Below, piece by piece: positions 26,265-33,614 of a DNA stretch of 64,000 nt. This stretch comes from Mariniflexile fucanivorans (lineage in GTDB: Bacteria; Bacteroidota; Bacteroidia; Flavobacteriales; Flavobacteriaceae): positions 124,001 to 188,000 of the forward strand of contig NZ_SLUP01000007.1 of NCBI RefSeq assembly GCF_004341235.1. The letters are read 5' to 3'. The position numbers and the translations under genes were made by a program. The notes beneath the pieces were generated by a model. The model did no database searches and was not told the origin of the DNA. It saw nothing but the letters and a program-made list of their open reading frames with translations. Position 1 is the first letter of the stretch; every line of letters starts with the position of its first letter.

Positions 26265-26390
26265 ATGAGAAAGCTGTTTTTGAAGGCCTATAGAAGCGAC
26301 ACGAAAACGGGCAATGTAAGCGATTATCCGCAAGGGCGAGGACCACCAGGCGATGTTATTAGAATAAACAATTATGTTAGATTAGTTTAA
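26265..26390 (+). pseudogene. Remnant of a DUF1566 gene (C-terminal 41 codons)
   Basis: A frame from ATG 26265 to TAA 26388-26390 encodes 41 residues including RSDTKTGNVSDYPQGRG and RINNYVRLV, the typical C-terminal end of DUF1566 proteins, where the neighbouring intact lipoprotein ends NYVRLVRDIN. No N-terminal part precedes it, so it appears to be the leftover of a deleted or recombined paralogue. It follows the beta-helix gene by 36 bp. Confidence 0.75.
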
Positions 26391-26437
26391 AATATATTAT
26401 AAAATTTATAGTAATTATTTGATTAGTAGTTAGTTAT

Positions 26438-26471
26438 TAAAAGCTTCATAGCGATTGTTATGAAGCTTTTA
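26438..26471 (+). terminator. Terminator before the YHYH gene
   Basis: A 13-bp perfect stem, TAAAAGCTTCATA (26438-26450) with 26459-26471, 8-nt loop. It closes the DUF1566/beta-helix operon and its remnant. Confidence 0.78.
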
Positions 26472-26495
26472 TTTATATTAAATAAAAATAGAGCG

Positions 26496-26522
26496 CAAGT
26501 TTTTATTTATAAATGCATCTAA
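26496..26522 (+). promoter_or_regulatory. Candidate ECF promoter P4
   Basis: CAAGTTTTT (26496-26504), 10-bp spacer, GCATCTAA (26515-26522), 26 bp before the YHYH gene. Same geometry as P1-P3, just after a terminator. Confidence 0.7.
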
Positions 26523-26548
26523 AAAATTAAACACTAAAAAATAAATTT

Positions 26549-27292
26549 ATGAAAACCCCATTTAAAGTATCAATGCTATTAAGTTTAATAGCCATCGTTT
26601 TTATGGCTTGCTCAAGCGATAGTTCTAGTGTCGAAGAAGACACAACGACTACAACTGGCGAACTACATGCTGCATATGCAGCCTTTAATACAGACGCCGT
26701 TACCATTTTTTTAGAAGGTGATAAAGTAGTTATAGAAACGACAGGATTACCAAACCATAAATCTGTTTATTGGGGAAGTGCTAGTAGTCTTTATTTAGCA
26801 GAACCAGATGTATCAACAACTCCAAGCATCATGTCCAGTAACAACAATGCGACTACTATGACGGTTGATGCGACTCCAAATTTATCAGGAAGTACGGTGG
26901 CTACAGCATTAAATACAATTGGTATTGCGGTAAGTGGTGCCTCTATATTTAATGATTCCGAAGGAAACGGTCCATTAAGTAGTGCGGCAGCTAGTTTAGA
27001 TTGGACGGGAGCTCACATTGGACCAGGGGTTTATCATTATCATTTAGAACCTAAAGCGTTTACCGATGATGATTCAAATTTAGTTGGAATATTAAAAGAC
27101 GGGGTGTTTCTTTACGGCAGAAAATGTGACTCTACAGGAACTTATCCAGCTGATTTAGATGCTTCTGGAGGGCATACATCTGCTACTCAATATACCGCTG
27201 GAGAAGCAGAATATCATTATCACATAATAAATACATTGTATTCTACAACAGGGTCTTACATTGCATTTGCGGGTCCATATAGAGGTTATTAA
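26549..27292 (+). CDS. YHYH-motif lipoprotein
   Basis: Signal peptide with lipobox FMAC (Cys about residue 21), a Thr/Glu-rich spacer, then the YHYH domain with two copies of the name-giving motif (GVYHYHLEP and EYHYHIINT) and CDSTGTYPADLDASGGHTS between them. 247 aa. YHYH proteins are exported. The His pairs suggest metal binding, which would suit the Sco1 gene two positions downstream (inference). Confidence 0.86.
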   Translation: MKTPFKVSMLLSLIAIVFMACSSDSSSVEEDTTTTTGELHAAYAAFNTDAVTIFLEGDKVVIETTGLPNHKSVYWGSASSLYLAEPDVSTTPSIMSSNNNATTMTVDATPNLSGSTVATALNTIGIAVSGASIFNDSEGNGPLSSAAASLDWTGAHIGPGVYHYHLEPKAFTDDDSNLVGILKDGVFLYGRKCDSTGTYPADLDASGGHTSATQYTAGEAEYHYHIINTLYSTTGSYIAFAGPYRGY

Positions 27293-27305
27293 ATTAGTAA
27301 ACCGT

Positions 27306-27923
27306 ATGATAAAACCATTTTTAATAGTACTATTCGCTTTAATTTTTTCTGGTTGCCATCAACAACCAGAAAAAATGGCTCATGCTGAAAACACAAGAAT
27401 CAGTCAAGAAACTCCTAACGTTATAGATAATGTTTTGGTAGCAAAAAATGCCTTGTACCTAAATCAGAAACAAGGTACTTGGTATTATAATAAAAAGCCA
27501 TTTAACGGTTTTTCGGTAAAATTTTATCCAAATGGGGTTTTAGAAGAGCAATTGGGTTTTTATAAAGGAAAAAGAGAAGGTGTTGCTAAAAGGTGGTCTG
27601 ACAATGGGGTGCTTCGTGTAGAATCTTTTTATAACCAGAATAAATTGGTAGGTATTTATAAAAGTTGGTGGGAAAACGGATTGGTGGCTGAAGAATCTAC
27701 TTATGTAAACGGTTTTAAACAGGGTATAGAAAGGCAATGGCACGATAATGGAACCCTTTCAAAATTGCGACATATGGTTGATGGTGAAGAAAGTGGCATG
27801 CAGCAAGCTTGGTTAAAAAACGGTACTTTATATATTAATTATGAAGCTAAAAACGGACGCATTTTTGGTCTGTTGAAGTCTAACTTATGTTATCAATTAG
27901 AGAATGAAGTCGTTATTAAATAA
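27306..27923 (+). CDS. MORN-like repeat lipoprotein (YwqK-type)
   Basis: I start at ATG 27306 (MIKPFLIVLFALIFSGC), which gives a clean lipobox; the longer frame from 27261 overlaps the YHYH gene. Then five to six MORN-variant repeats of about 22 residues (GFSVKFYPNGVLEEQLGFYKG, VAKRWSDNGVLRVESFY, IYKSWWENGLVAEESTYVNG, IERQWHDNGTLSKLRHMVDG, MQQAWLKNGTLYINYEAKNG). Often annotated as YwqK-family antitoxin, but the lipoprotein signal here argues for a surface or periplasmic role. About 205 aa. 13 bp after the YHYH stop. Confidence 0.8.
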   Translation: MIKPFLIVLFALIFSGCHQQPEKMAHAENTRISQETPNVIDNVLVAKNALYLNQKQGTWYYNKKPFNGFSVKFYPNGVLEEQLGFYKGKREGVAKRWSDNGVLRVESFYNQNKLVGIYKSWWENGLVAEESTYVNGFKQGIERQWHDNGTLSKLRHMVDGEESGMQQAWLKNGTLYINYEAKNGRIFGLLKSNLCYQLENEVVIK

Positions 27924-27930
27924 TTTCAGA

Positions 27931-28599
27931 ATGAAGTATGTAAGTATTATTGTATTGATCATTTTTGCAAGTTGTAAAAATGAAGTCAAAAAAGTTCCCG
28001 AAATAGTCGAAGAAACCAGTAGAGTTGAGTATTTACCGTACTACAACGATGAATCTTTTACACCACATTGGATTACTCCCAATAGCAAAGAAGAAAAAGC
28101 ATTTCATAAAATCCCAGACTTTAAACTCACCAATCAGCTAGGAGAAACGGTAACACAAAAAACCTTTGACAATAAAATTTACATCACCGATTTCTTTTTT
28201 GCAAGTTGCCCAGGTATTTGTCCGCAAATGACGAGCAGTATGTTTAAATTACAAGAAGAATTTATAAACGATGCAGATATTTTGTTTTTGTCCCACTCGG
28301 TAACACCAACGCAAGACTCTGTGCTAGTTCTTAAACAGTATGCTAAAATGAATGGCGTTATTGACCATAAATGGCATTTAGTTACGGGTGATAAAAACAT
28401 GATTTACAATTTAGGAAGAAATCAATATTTTGTTGAAAACGATTTAGGAGAACCTAAAGATATCAACGATTTTTTACATTCTGAAAACTTTTTGCTCATT
28501 GACAAAAACAAGCATATTAGAGGAATTTATAATGGATTAAAATTAGCATCCATGGCGCAATTAGTAGTCGATATAAAAGCACTTAAAAAGGAAGGATAG
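27931..28599 (+). CDS. SCO1/SenC-family copper-binding lipoprotein
   Basis: Thioredoxin-fold protein that delivers copper to cytochrome c oxidase or acts as a thiol reductase. Start taken at ATG 27931 (MKYVSIIVLIIFASC, lipobox Cys 15). The Sco CxxxC site is in FFFASCPGICPQM, followed by SHSVTPTQDSVLVLKQYA and the conserved His before the last strand in DFLHSENFLLID. 222 aa. It lies 7 bp after the MORN gene in the P4 operon, the clearest sign that this cluster handles a metal. Confidence 0.88.
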   Translation: MKYVSIIVLIIFASCKNEVKKVPEIVEETSRVEYLPYYNDESFTPHWITPNSKEEKAFHKIPDFKLTNQLGETVTQKTFDNKIYITDFFFASCPGICPQMTSSMFKLQEEFINDADILFLSHSVTPTQDSVLVLKQYAKMNGVIDHKWHLVTGDKNMIYNLGRNQYFVENDLGEPKDINDFLHSENFLLIDKNKHIRGIYNGLKLASMAQLVVDIKALKKEG

Positions 28600-28643
28600 A
28601 GAGGTATTAAAATTTTAATTTGGTTAATCATATTTTAGTTTGC

Positions 28644-28674
28644 AAAGCTTCAGGTTAGTTCATGAAGCTTTTCT
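28644..28674 (+). terminator. Hairpin terminator after the Sco1 gene
   Basis: AAAGCTTCA (28644-28652) pairs with TGAAGCTTT (28663-28671) and runs into T's. The in-frame ATG at 28662 of the next frame lies inside this hairpin, which supports the later start chosen for that gene. Confidence 0.65.
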
Positions 28675-28697
28675 ACTTTTATGGAAATTTCTACAAC

Positions 28698-29750
28698 ATG
28701 AAACAGTTTTGCCTTTTTTTAGTTAGTATAATAGTGTTGAATTCCTGTAAAAAGAACGAATCAATTAATACAAGAAATATGACTATAGTAGAAGTTGAGA
28801 CACTACTACAAGATTCCATTTTAAGTATTCGCGCCATTGAAATACTTAATGATGGAAGTTTAGCTTTTGCTGCCAATAATGGTGCCTTCGGACTTTATAA
28901 TCCCATAAAACAAAGTTGGATGACTTCTAAACAAGAATTAGATAGCCTAAACCTTCATTTTAGAGCCGTAGCACATACTTCATCAGATTTTTTTATGCTG
29001 AGTATAGAAAGTCCTGCGTGTTTATTTAAAACGGGAGATACTGGCAAAATGGAATTGGTTTATAGAGAAAATCATCCCAAAGCTTTTTACGATGCGATGA
29101 CGTTTTGGAATGATAAAGAAGGCATAGCAATTGGAGATCCAACAGAAAATTGTATGAGCATTATTGTTACCAGAGATGGAGGAAATACCTGGAATAAAAT
29201 ATCTTGTAGCATTTTGCCAAAATTAAATGAAGGTGAAGCAGCATTTGCTGCCAGTAACTCAAACATAGCCGTTGTGGGCGATAAAACTTGGGTTGCAACA
29301 GGAGGGAAAGCAGGTAGAGTGTTGTATTCGCCAGATAAAGGAAAAAGCTGGGAAATATATAATACGCCTATTATTCAAGGATTGGAAACTACGGGTATCT
29401 ATTCCATCGATTTTTATGATGAATTAAACGGTTTTGCTATTGGTGGCGATTATACAACACCTGATAATAATACAGCTAATAAAATAAAGACGATTGATGG
29501 TGGAAAAACTTGGAAATTAGTGGAAGAAAACCAAAGCCCTAGTTACAGAAGTTGTGTGAAATACATTCCAAATAGAGGCGGAAAGGAACTTGTTGCTATC
29601 GGTTTTAAAGGACTAGATTTCAGTAGCGATTCTGGAAATTCATGGGAACACTTAAGCGATGAAAGTTTTTATACCATTCGATTTCTAAACGATAGTACGG
29701 CTTATGCTGGGGGTTCAGGACGTATTTCTAAACTTATTTTTAGAGAATAA
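28698..29750 (+). CDS. BNR/YCF48-like beta-propeller lipoprotein
   Basis: Start at ATG 28698 (MKQFCLFLVSIIVLNSC, lipobox Cys 17). The body carries sialidase-type Asp-box turns spaced along the chain: TRDGGNTWNKI, SPDKGKSWEIY, TIDGGKTWKLV, SSDSGNSWEHL. This indicates a six- or seven-bladed propeller of the BNR/VPS10/YCF48 kind. About 350 aa. Such proteins are often called oxidoreductases in this group without support. Ends immediately before a nested palindromic repeat. Confidence 0.82.
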   Translation: MKQFCLFLVSIIVLNSCKKNESINTRNMTIVEVETLLQDSILSIRAIEILNDGSLAFAANNGAFGLYNPIKQSWMTSKQELDSLNLHFRAVAHTSSDFFMLSIESPACLFKTGDTGKMELVYRENHPKAFYDAMTFWNDKEGIAIGDPTENCMSIIVTRDGGNTWNKISCSILPKLNEGEAAFAASNSNIAVVGDKTWVATGGKAGRVLYSPDKGKSWEIYNTPIIQGLETTGIYSIDFYDELNGFAIGGDYTTPDNNTANKIKTIDGGKTWKLVEENQSPSYRSCVKYIPNRGGKELVAIGFKGLDFSSDSGNSWEHLSDESFYTIRFLNDSTAYAGGSGRISKLIFRE

Positions 29751-29891
29751 AAAAAGAGACTGTATAAAAAGTGTTATTTTAAGTCATTGCGAGAAACGAA
29801 GCAATCTTTAGGTTTTTGAAAATCAACAAACAGATTACTTCACTGCGTTCGTAATGACGACTTATTTTGACTTTTTAGACAGTCTCTTTTT
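29751..29891. repeat. Nested palindromic repeat element at a convergent gene junction
   Basis: Outer arms 29751-29771 (beginning AAAAAGAGACTGTATAAA) and 29869-29891 are near-perfect inverted repeats. An inner pair starts GTCATTGCGAG (from 29783) and returns as the reverse of GTCATTACGAA (ending 29858). It directly follows the BNR stop and ends 22 bp before the stop of the opposing gene, so it probably acts as the bidirectional terminator. The outer arm recurs at 49.78 kb and the inner unit recurs inside purL. Confidence 0.75.
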
Positions 29892-29912
29892 AAATTTTTA
29901 ATGCAAAATGTT

Positions 29913-30338
29913 TTAATTACGACCTCTTTTTTTATACTCGTCAAACATTTTTCTTTTAAAGTCATCTTCAATTTTATGCAAAAGAATAATTTTTTTTGCT
30001 GAAATCACTTTCGATAAGTTGTTGAAAAATTCGTTTTCAAGTGCTTGCCGTTGGTTGTCTTTCAAACGGCTTTCTTTTAAAATTTGTTTCGCTTGTTCTT
30101 CGCTTATAGTTTCAAAATCTATTTTTTTTCTCGCTTCGTAAGCTTCTGACTTTAATTTGGAGTTTTCTTCCTCAAAAGTATTGTAAATGGGCCAGAATTT
30201 TTGAGCTTCCTTTTCGCTTAAATTTAATTTTTCGGTTATAAACGCAATTTTTAGTGTTTTAATCTTATCTCTATTGGACTGTGCCATAGTGATAAGCGAA
30301 AAACTTAATATAAATAAAATGCTTGTAAGTTTTTTCAT
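29913..30338 (-). CDS. Periplasmic Spy/CpxP-like protein
   Basis: Start at ATG 30338 (MKKLTSILFILSFSLITMAQ, signal peptide); the longer frame to 30392 would run into the preceding gene. The mature part is helical: KLNLSEKEAQKFWPIYNTFEEEN, then a long Lys/Glu-rich helix to DDFKRKMFDEYKKRG. 141 aa. Third gene of a sigma / membrane protein / Spy-like set, the same layout as at 17-18.7 kb but without the HxxxM pair or repeat tail. Likely the stress-sensing arm of that sigma factor. Confidence 0.75.
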   Translation of the reverse strand: MKKLTSILFILSFSLITMAQSNRDKIKTLKIAFITEKLNLSEKEAQKFWPIYNTFEEENSKLKSEAYEARKKIDFETISEEQAKQILKESRLKDNQRQALENEFFNNLSKVISAKKIILLHKIEDDFKRKMFDEYKKRGRN

Positions 30339-30348
30339 TTTTTTTGCT

Positions 30349-30849
30349 TTATTTTGAAATAATATCTTCAATTTCCAAATTGTCAAATACATAATTTTCT
30401 AAAGTTTCAGAAGAATATCCATCATGAATTAATTGAACATCCATCAAATCTTCTTTGGTAAAAAGAGATGCGAATTCGTCAGTTTCTAAATCTTCATCTA
30501 TAATATAGTTTTCAATGCTTGCTATTTCAATAGTCTCTATAGTAATATGTTCAGTTTTATTGAAGAAAATATTAATAATTAAAATGAAACTGGCAGCTAT
30601 GGCAGCAGCATAGGATGCTTTTTGCCATGTAATAAGTTTAATTACTTTGGTGTCTTTTTGAGGTTGTACCGCATTAATTATTTTATCTTCTAACGAATTG
30701 AAATAATGGTCTGGTACTTTATAACCAGGTTTAGAAATTGTTTCTTGAAGTTTTACTTCACTTAAAACAATATCTTCGAGAGATTCAAAGTAATCCTTCG
30801 GAACTTTAAATCCAGCCTCTTTAATATTATGTAATTTATTTGTGTTCAT
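30349..30849 (-). CDS. Single-pass membrane protein, candidate anti-sigma factor
   Basis: 166 aa. The cytoplasmic N-terminal part has an internal duplication (AGFKVPKDYFESLEDIVLSEV and PGYKVPDHYFNSLEDKIINAV, about 35 residues apart). One membrane segment (SYAAAIAASFILIINIFF) and an acidic outer tail follow. No zinc motif. Position directly after an ECF sigma gene and before a Spy-like gene suggests an anti-sigma role. Ends 10 bp before the Spy-like start. Confidence 0.7.
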   Translation of the reverse strand: MNTNKLHNIKEAGFKVPKDYFESLEDIVLSEVKLQETISKPGYKVPDHYFNSLEDKIINAVQPQKDTKVIKLITWQKASYAAAIAASFILIINIFFNKTEHITIETIEIASIENYIIDEDLETDEFASLFTKEDLMDVQLIHDGYSSETLENYVFDNLEIEDIISK

Positions 30850-30882
30850 CTTATTGATAAGACTTTATTTTTTGTAAAAGGT

Positions 30883-31425
30883 TTAATCTTCAGTTAAATA
30901 TGCTTCAATTTTTTTTACGGCGATGTGATAAGATGCTTTTAATGCACCTTCGCTGGTTTCTAAAATATCAGACATTTCAGAATATTTTAATTCCTGAAAA
31001 TATTTCATATTAAAAACCAATTGTTGTTTTTCTGGCAATGTTGCTATGGCTTTTTGTAATTTAAGTTGAATTTCATCACCTTCAAAATAAACATCTGATG
31101 TTAAATTATTAATAGCAAATAATTGAGCTTCTTCACTGGTTATTTGTAATTTCTTTGCATTTTGGTTAATAAATGTTATTGATTCATTGGTAGCAATACG
31201 ATATATCCAAGAAAATAACTTACTGTCTCCTTTAAAGTTATGAATGTTTTTGAAAACTTTAATAAATGTATTTTGAAGCACATCATCGGCATCGTCGTGC
31301 GACTTTACAATGTTTCGAATGTGCCAATATAAACGCTCTTTGTAAAGCGTTATTAAGGCTCTAAAGGCTTGTTCTTTATGGGTTTCAGATTTTAGTTGTT
31401 CTAATAATTGTGCTTCGTCTATCAC
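30883..31425 (-). CDS. ECF-type RNA polymerase sigma factor (second)
   Basis: Region 2 has DDADDVLQNTFIKVFKNIHNF and SWIYRIATNESITFINQ; region 4 has LPEKQQLVFNMKYFQELKYSEMSDILETS. 180 aa. The start is GTG at 31425 (MIDEAQLLEQL); no ATG fits. It differs from the sigma factor at 17 kb enough to suggest another target promoter, and no copy of the CAAGTTTTT/GCATCTAA motif was seen near it. First gene of a three-gene minus-strand operon. Confidence 0.92.
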   Translation of the reverse strand: MIDEAQLLEQLKSETHKEQAFRALITLYKERLYWHIRNIVKSHDDADDVLQNTFIKVFKNIHNFKGDSKLFSWIYRIATNESITFINQNAKKLQITSEEAQLFAINNLTSDVYFEGDEIQLKLQKAIATLPEKQQLVFNMKYFQELKYSEMSDILETSEGALKASYHIAVKKIEAYLTED

Positions 31426-31650
31426 AAATATACTTTACAAGTTAGACTCCTAAATTTACAAAAAGTTTAAAATGAATTTTATTTAAATGTTTAAAAACCT
31501 GATAAACAATAAATTATAAATTAAAATATCGATTAAGTGTATAATAACAACGATTAAATACGTTTTTTATTGTAGGCTATTTATTTTTGTTTTAAATTTG
31601 CTTCAGAAACCTACTTATGTCGTTAGTCTTCCCCAAGTCTAACAGGATAA

Positions 31651-31684
31651 AAAAAGGATAGAAGCCCAAAGCTCTATCCTTTTT
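31651..31684. terminator. Terminator downstream of the MsbA-like gene
   Basis: AAAAAGGATAG (31651-31661) and CTATCCTTTTT (31674-31684) form an 11-bp stem with A/T tracts on both sides. It serves the minus-strand ABC exporter gene. The rest of 31426-31650 shows nothing I can identify. Confidence 0.75.
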
Positions 31685-31707
31685 TGTATTTTTAGAACTT
31701 TTGTTTC

Positions 31708-33534
31708 TTATTCAAAACTTTGCATTTCAACAAGCTTTTGGTAAACACCTTTTTTAGCAATAAGTTCGGCATGTTTCCCTTTTTCTACAATCTCACCTTT
31801 ATTTAAAACTATAATTTCATCGGCATTTTGTATGGTAGATAATCTGTGGGCAATAACAATGGATGTTCTGTTTTTCATCATGTTTTCCAGAGCGACTTGT
31901 ACCAAGCGTTCGCTTTCGGTATCGAGTGCTGAGGTTGCTTCATCTAAAACCATAATTGGCGGACTTTTTAATACCGCACGAGCAATACTTAAACGTTGTT
32001 TTTGTCCACCAGATATTTTGTTTCCAGAATCGCCAATATTGGTTTCAATACCATTTGGTAAGACTTTTACAAATTCCCAAGCATTGGCAATTTTTAAGGC
32101 TTCAATAACTTCCTCGTCCGTAGCATTGTCCTTTCCTAATTTTAAATTGTTTTTAATACTGTCGTTAAATAAAATAGCATCTTGTGTAACAATGCCTAAT
32201 TGTTGGCGTAACGATTTTGTTGCTAAATCTTTAATATTGATGCCGTCAATTAATATACTGCCTTCGTTTACATCATAAAAACGCGTAATAAGGTTTGCTA
32301 TGGTAGATTTTCCACTACCAGATTGCCCTACTAAAGCTACCGTTTTTCCTTTGGGAATGGTTAAAGAAAAGTTTTTTAATACATACTCTTTTTCATACTT
32401 AAAAGAAATGTTATCAAATACAATTTCAGAATCAAATCCCGTTTTAATGATAGCATTTTCTTTGTCTTTTAAAGGATTAGGTGTATCTATTATTTCTTGT
32501 ATACGTTCAGCGGCAGCATCTCCTTGTTTGATGTTGTAAAGTCCTCTTGAAATGGCTTTGGCAGGCACCATAATATTATAGGCCAAACCCATGTAAGCGA
32601 TAAAAGAACTACCATCAAGTGAGTTATCTACAAGCACTAATTGTCCACCATACCAAAGTAGAATGGAAATAACTAAAATGCCTAAAAATTCGCTAGTTGG
32701 TGATGCTAAATTTTGACGATTGAATAATTTATTTGAAAAATGGTAAGAGCGCGTTGAAGACTCTTCAAACTTATCATTAAATTTTTCTTGAGCATTAAAG
32801 CCTTTTATAATGCGTAATCCTGTTAAGGTTTCTTCTAAAATAGATAAAATGGTGCCTTGTTCTTTTTGTACGCGGTCTGATTTTCGTTTTAAGCTTTTAC
32901 CAATTCTAGAGATGATTAATCCTGATAACGGAATAAATATAAAAACGAATATGGTTAGTTTTAAACTTATAATCATCATCATTATGAGCGTGAAAATAAT
33001 GGTTAAAGGTTCTCTTGCAATAAGCTCTAAAACGGGCAACATAGAGTATTGCAGTGTTGATATATCATTTGTAACACGCGACATAATATCGCCTTTTTTT
33101 TGTTCAGAAAAGAATGAAAGAGGGAGTTCAACTGTTTTTTTGTAAACACGGTTTCTTAAATCGCGAACCACTCCGTTTCTTAAAAAAACCATGAAATAAT
33201 TAGCCAAATACCCAAAAATATTTTTTAAAAGAAATAAGCTAATTATTAAACTAACTACTAAAAGTAATGCTTTTTGAGGATCGTTTTCGGCATATAAATT
33301 TACTTGGTACGCTAAATAATCTTTATAAAAATCTTTTAAGGAATTTATGCCTTCATAAACGGGTTTGGCTATAGGTTTTACTTGATTTTTTTCAAATAAA
33401 ATATCCAGCATGGGTATGAGTGCCACAAAGGATAATGCGCCAAATAAGGCATAAAGAATGTTTGATAAAATATGTCCTAATGCATACTTTTTATAAGGTT
33501 TAGCATATCTTAGGATATTAAAAAACTGATTCAT
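31708..33534 (-). CDS. MsbA-type ABC exporter (fused permease-ATPase)
   Basis: Half-transporter that dimerises in the inner membrane. Six membrane segments in the first 310 residues are followed by the ATPase domain: Walker A GQSGSGKST, signature ISGGQKQRLS, Walker B IMVLDEATSALD and H-loop IVIAHRLST. 608 aa, the usual size of lipid A flippases and multidrug exporters. In this group a protein of this type usually serves as MsbA, but a drug or peptide substrate cannot be excluded, so no symbol is given. 80 bp after the phosphomutase gene, same strand. Confidence 0.88.
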   Translation of the reverse strand: MNQFFNILRYAKPYKKYALGHILSNILYALFGALSFVALIPMLDILFEKNQVKPIAKPVYEGINSLKDFYKDYLAYQVNLYAENDPQKALLLVVSLIISLFLLKNIFGYLANYFMVFLRNGVVRDLRNRVYKKTVELPLSFFSEQKKGDIMSRVTNDISTLQYSMLPVLELIAREPLTIIFTLIMMMIISLKLTIFVFIFIPLSGLIISRIGKSLKRKSDRVQKEQGTILSILEETLTGLRIIKGFNAQEKFNDKFEESSTRSYHFSNKLFNRQNLASPTSEFLGILVISILLWYGGQLVLVDNSLDGSSFIAYMGLAYNIMVPAKAISRGLYNIKQGDAAAERIQEIIDTPNPLKDKENAIIKTGFDSEIVFDNISFKYEKEYVLKNFSLTIPKGKTVALVGQSGSGKSTIANLITRFYDVNEGSILIDGINIKDLATKSLRQQLGIVTQDAILFNDSIKNNLKLGKDNATDEEVIEALKIANAWEFVKVLPNGIETNIGDSGNKISGGQKQRLSIARAVLKSPPIMVLDEATSALDTESERLVQVALENMMKNRTSIVIAHRLSTIQNADEIIVLNKGEIVEKGKHAELIAKKGVYQKLVEMQSFE

Positions 33535-33614
33535 TAAATAGGATTTGTCTGTTTATAAAACATGCTTTTATGTTACCATAAAAGCATGCAAATTTTTAGC
33601 AAAGATACGGGTTA

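Noticed and set aside
27261-27305. Longer N-terminus for the MORN lipoprotein starting at 27261
   Set aside because: It overlaps the YHYH coding region and hides the lipoprotein signal that begins at ATG 27306.
28662-28697. Longer N-terminus for the BNR lipoprotein starting at 28662
   Set aside because: The ATG falls inside a terminator hairpin, and the lipobox signal begins at ATG 28698.
31425-31432. TATATTTG on the minus strand as promoter of the second sigma gene
   Set aside because: It overlaps the GTG start codon, so transcription would begin inside the coding region; no alternative start lies downstream. Considered chance.
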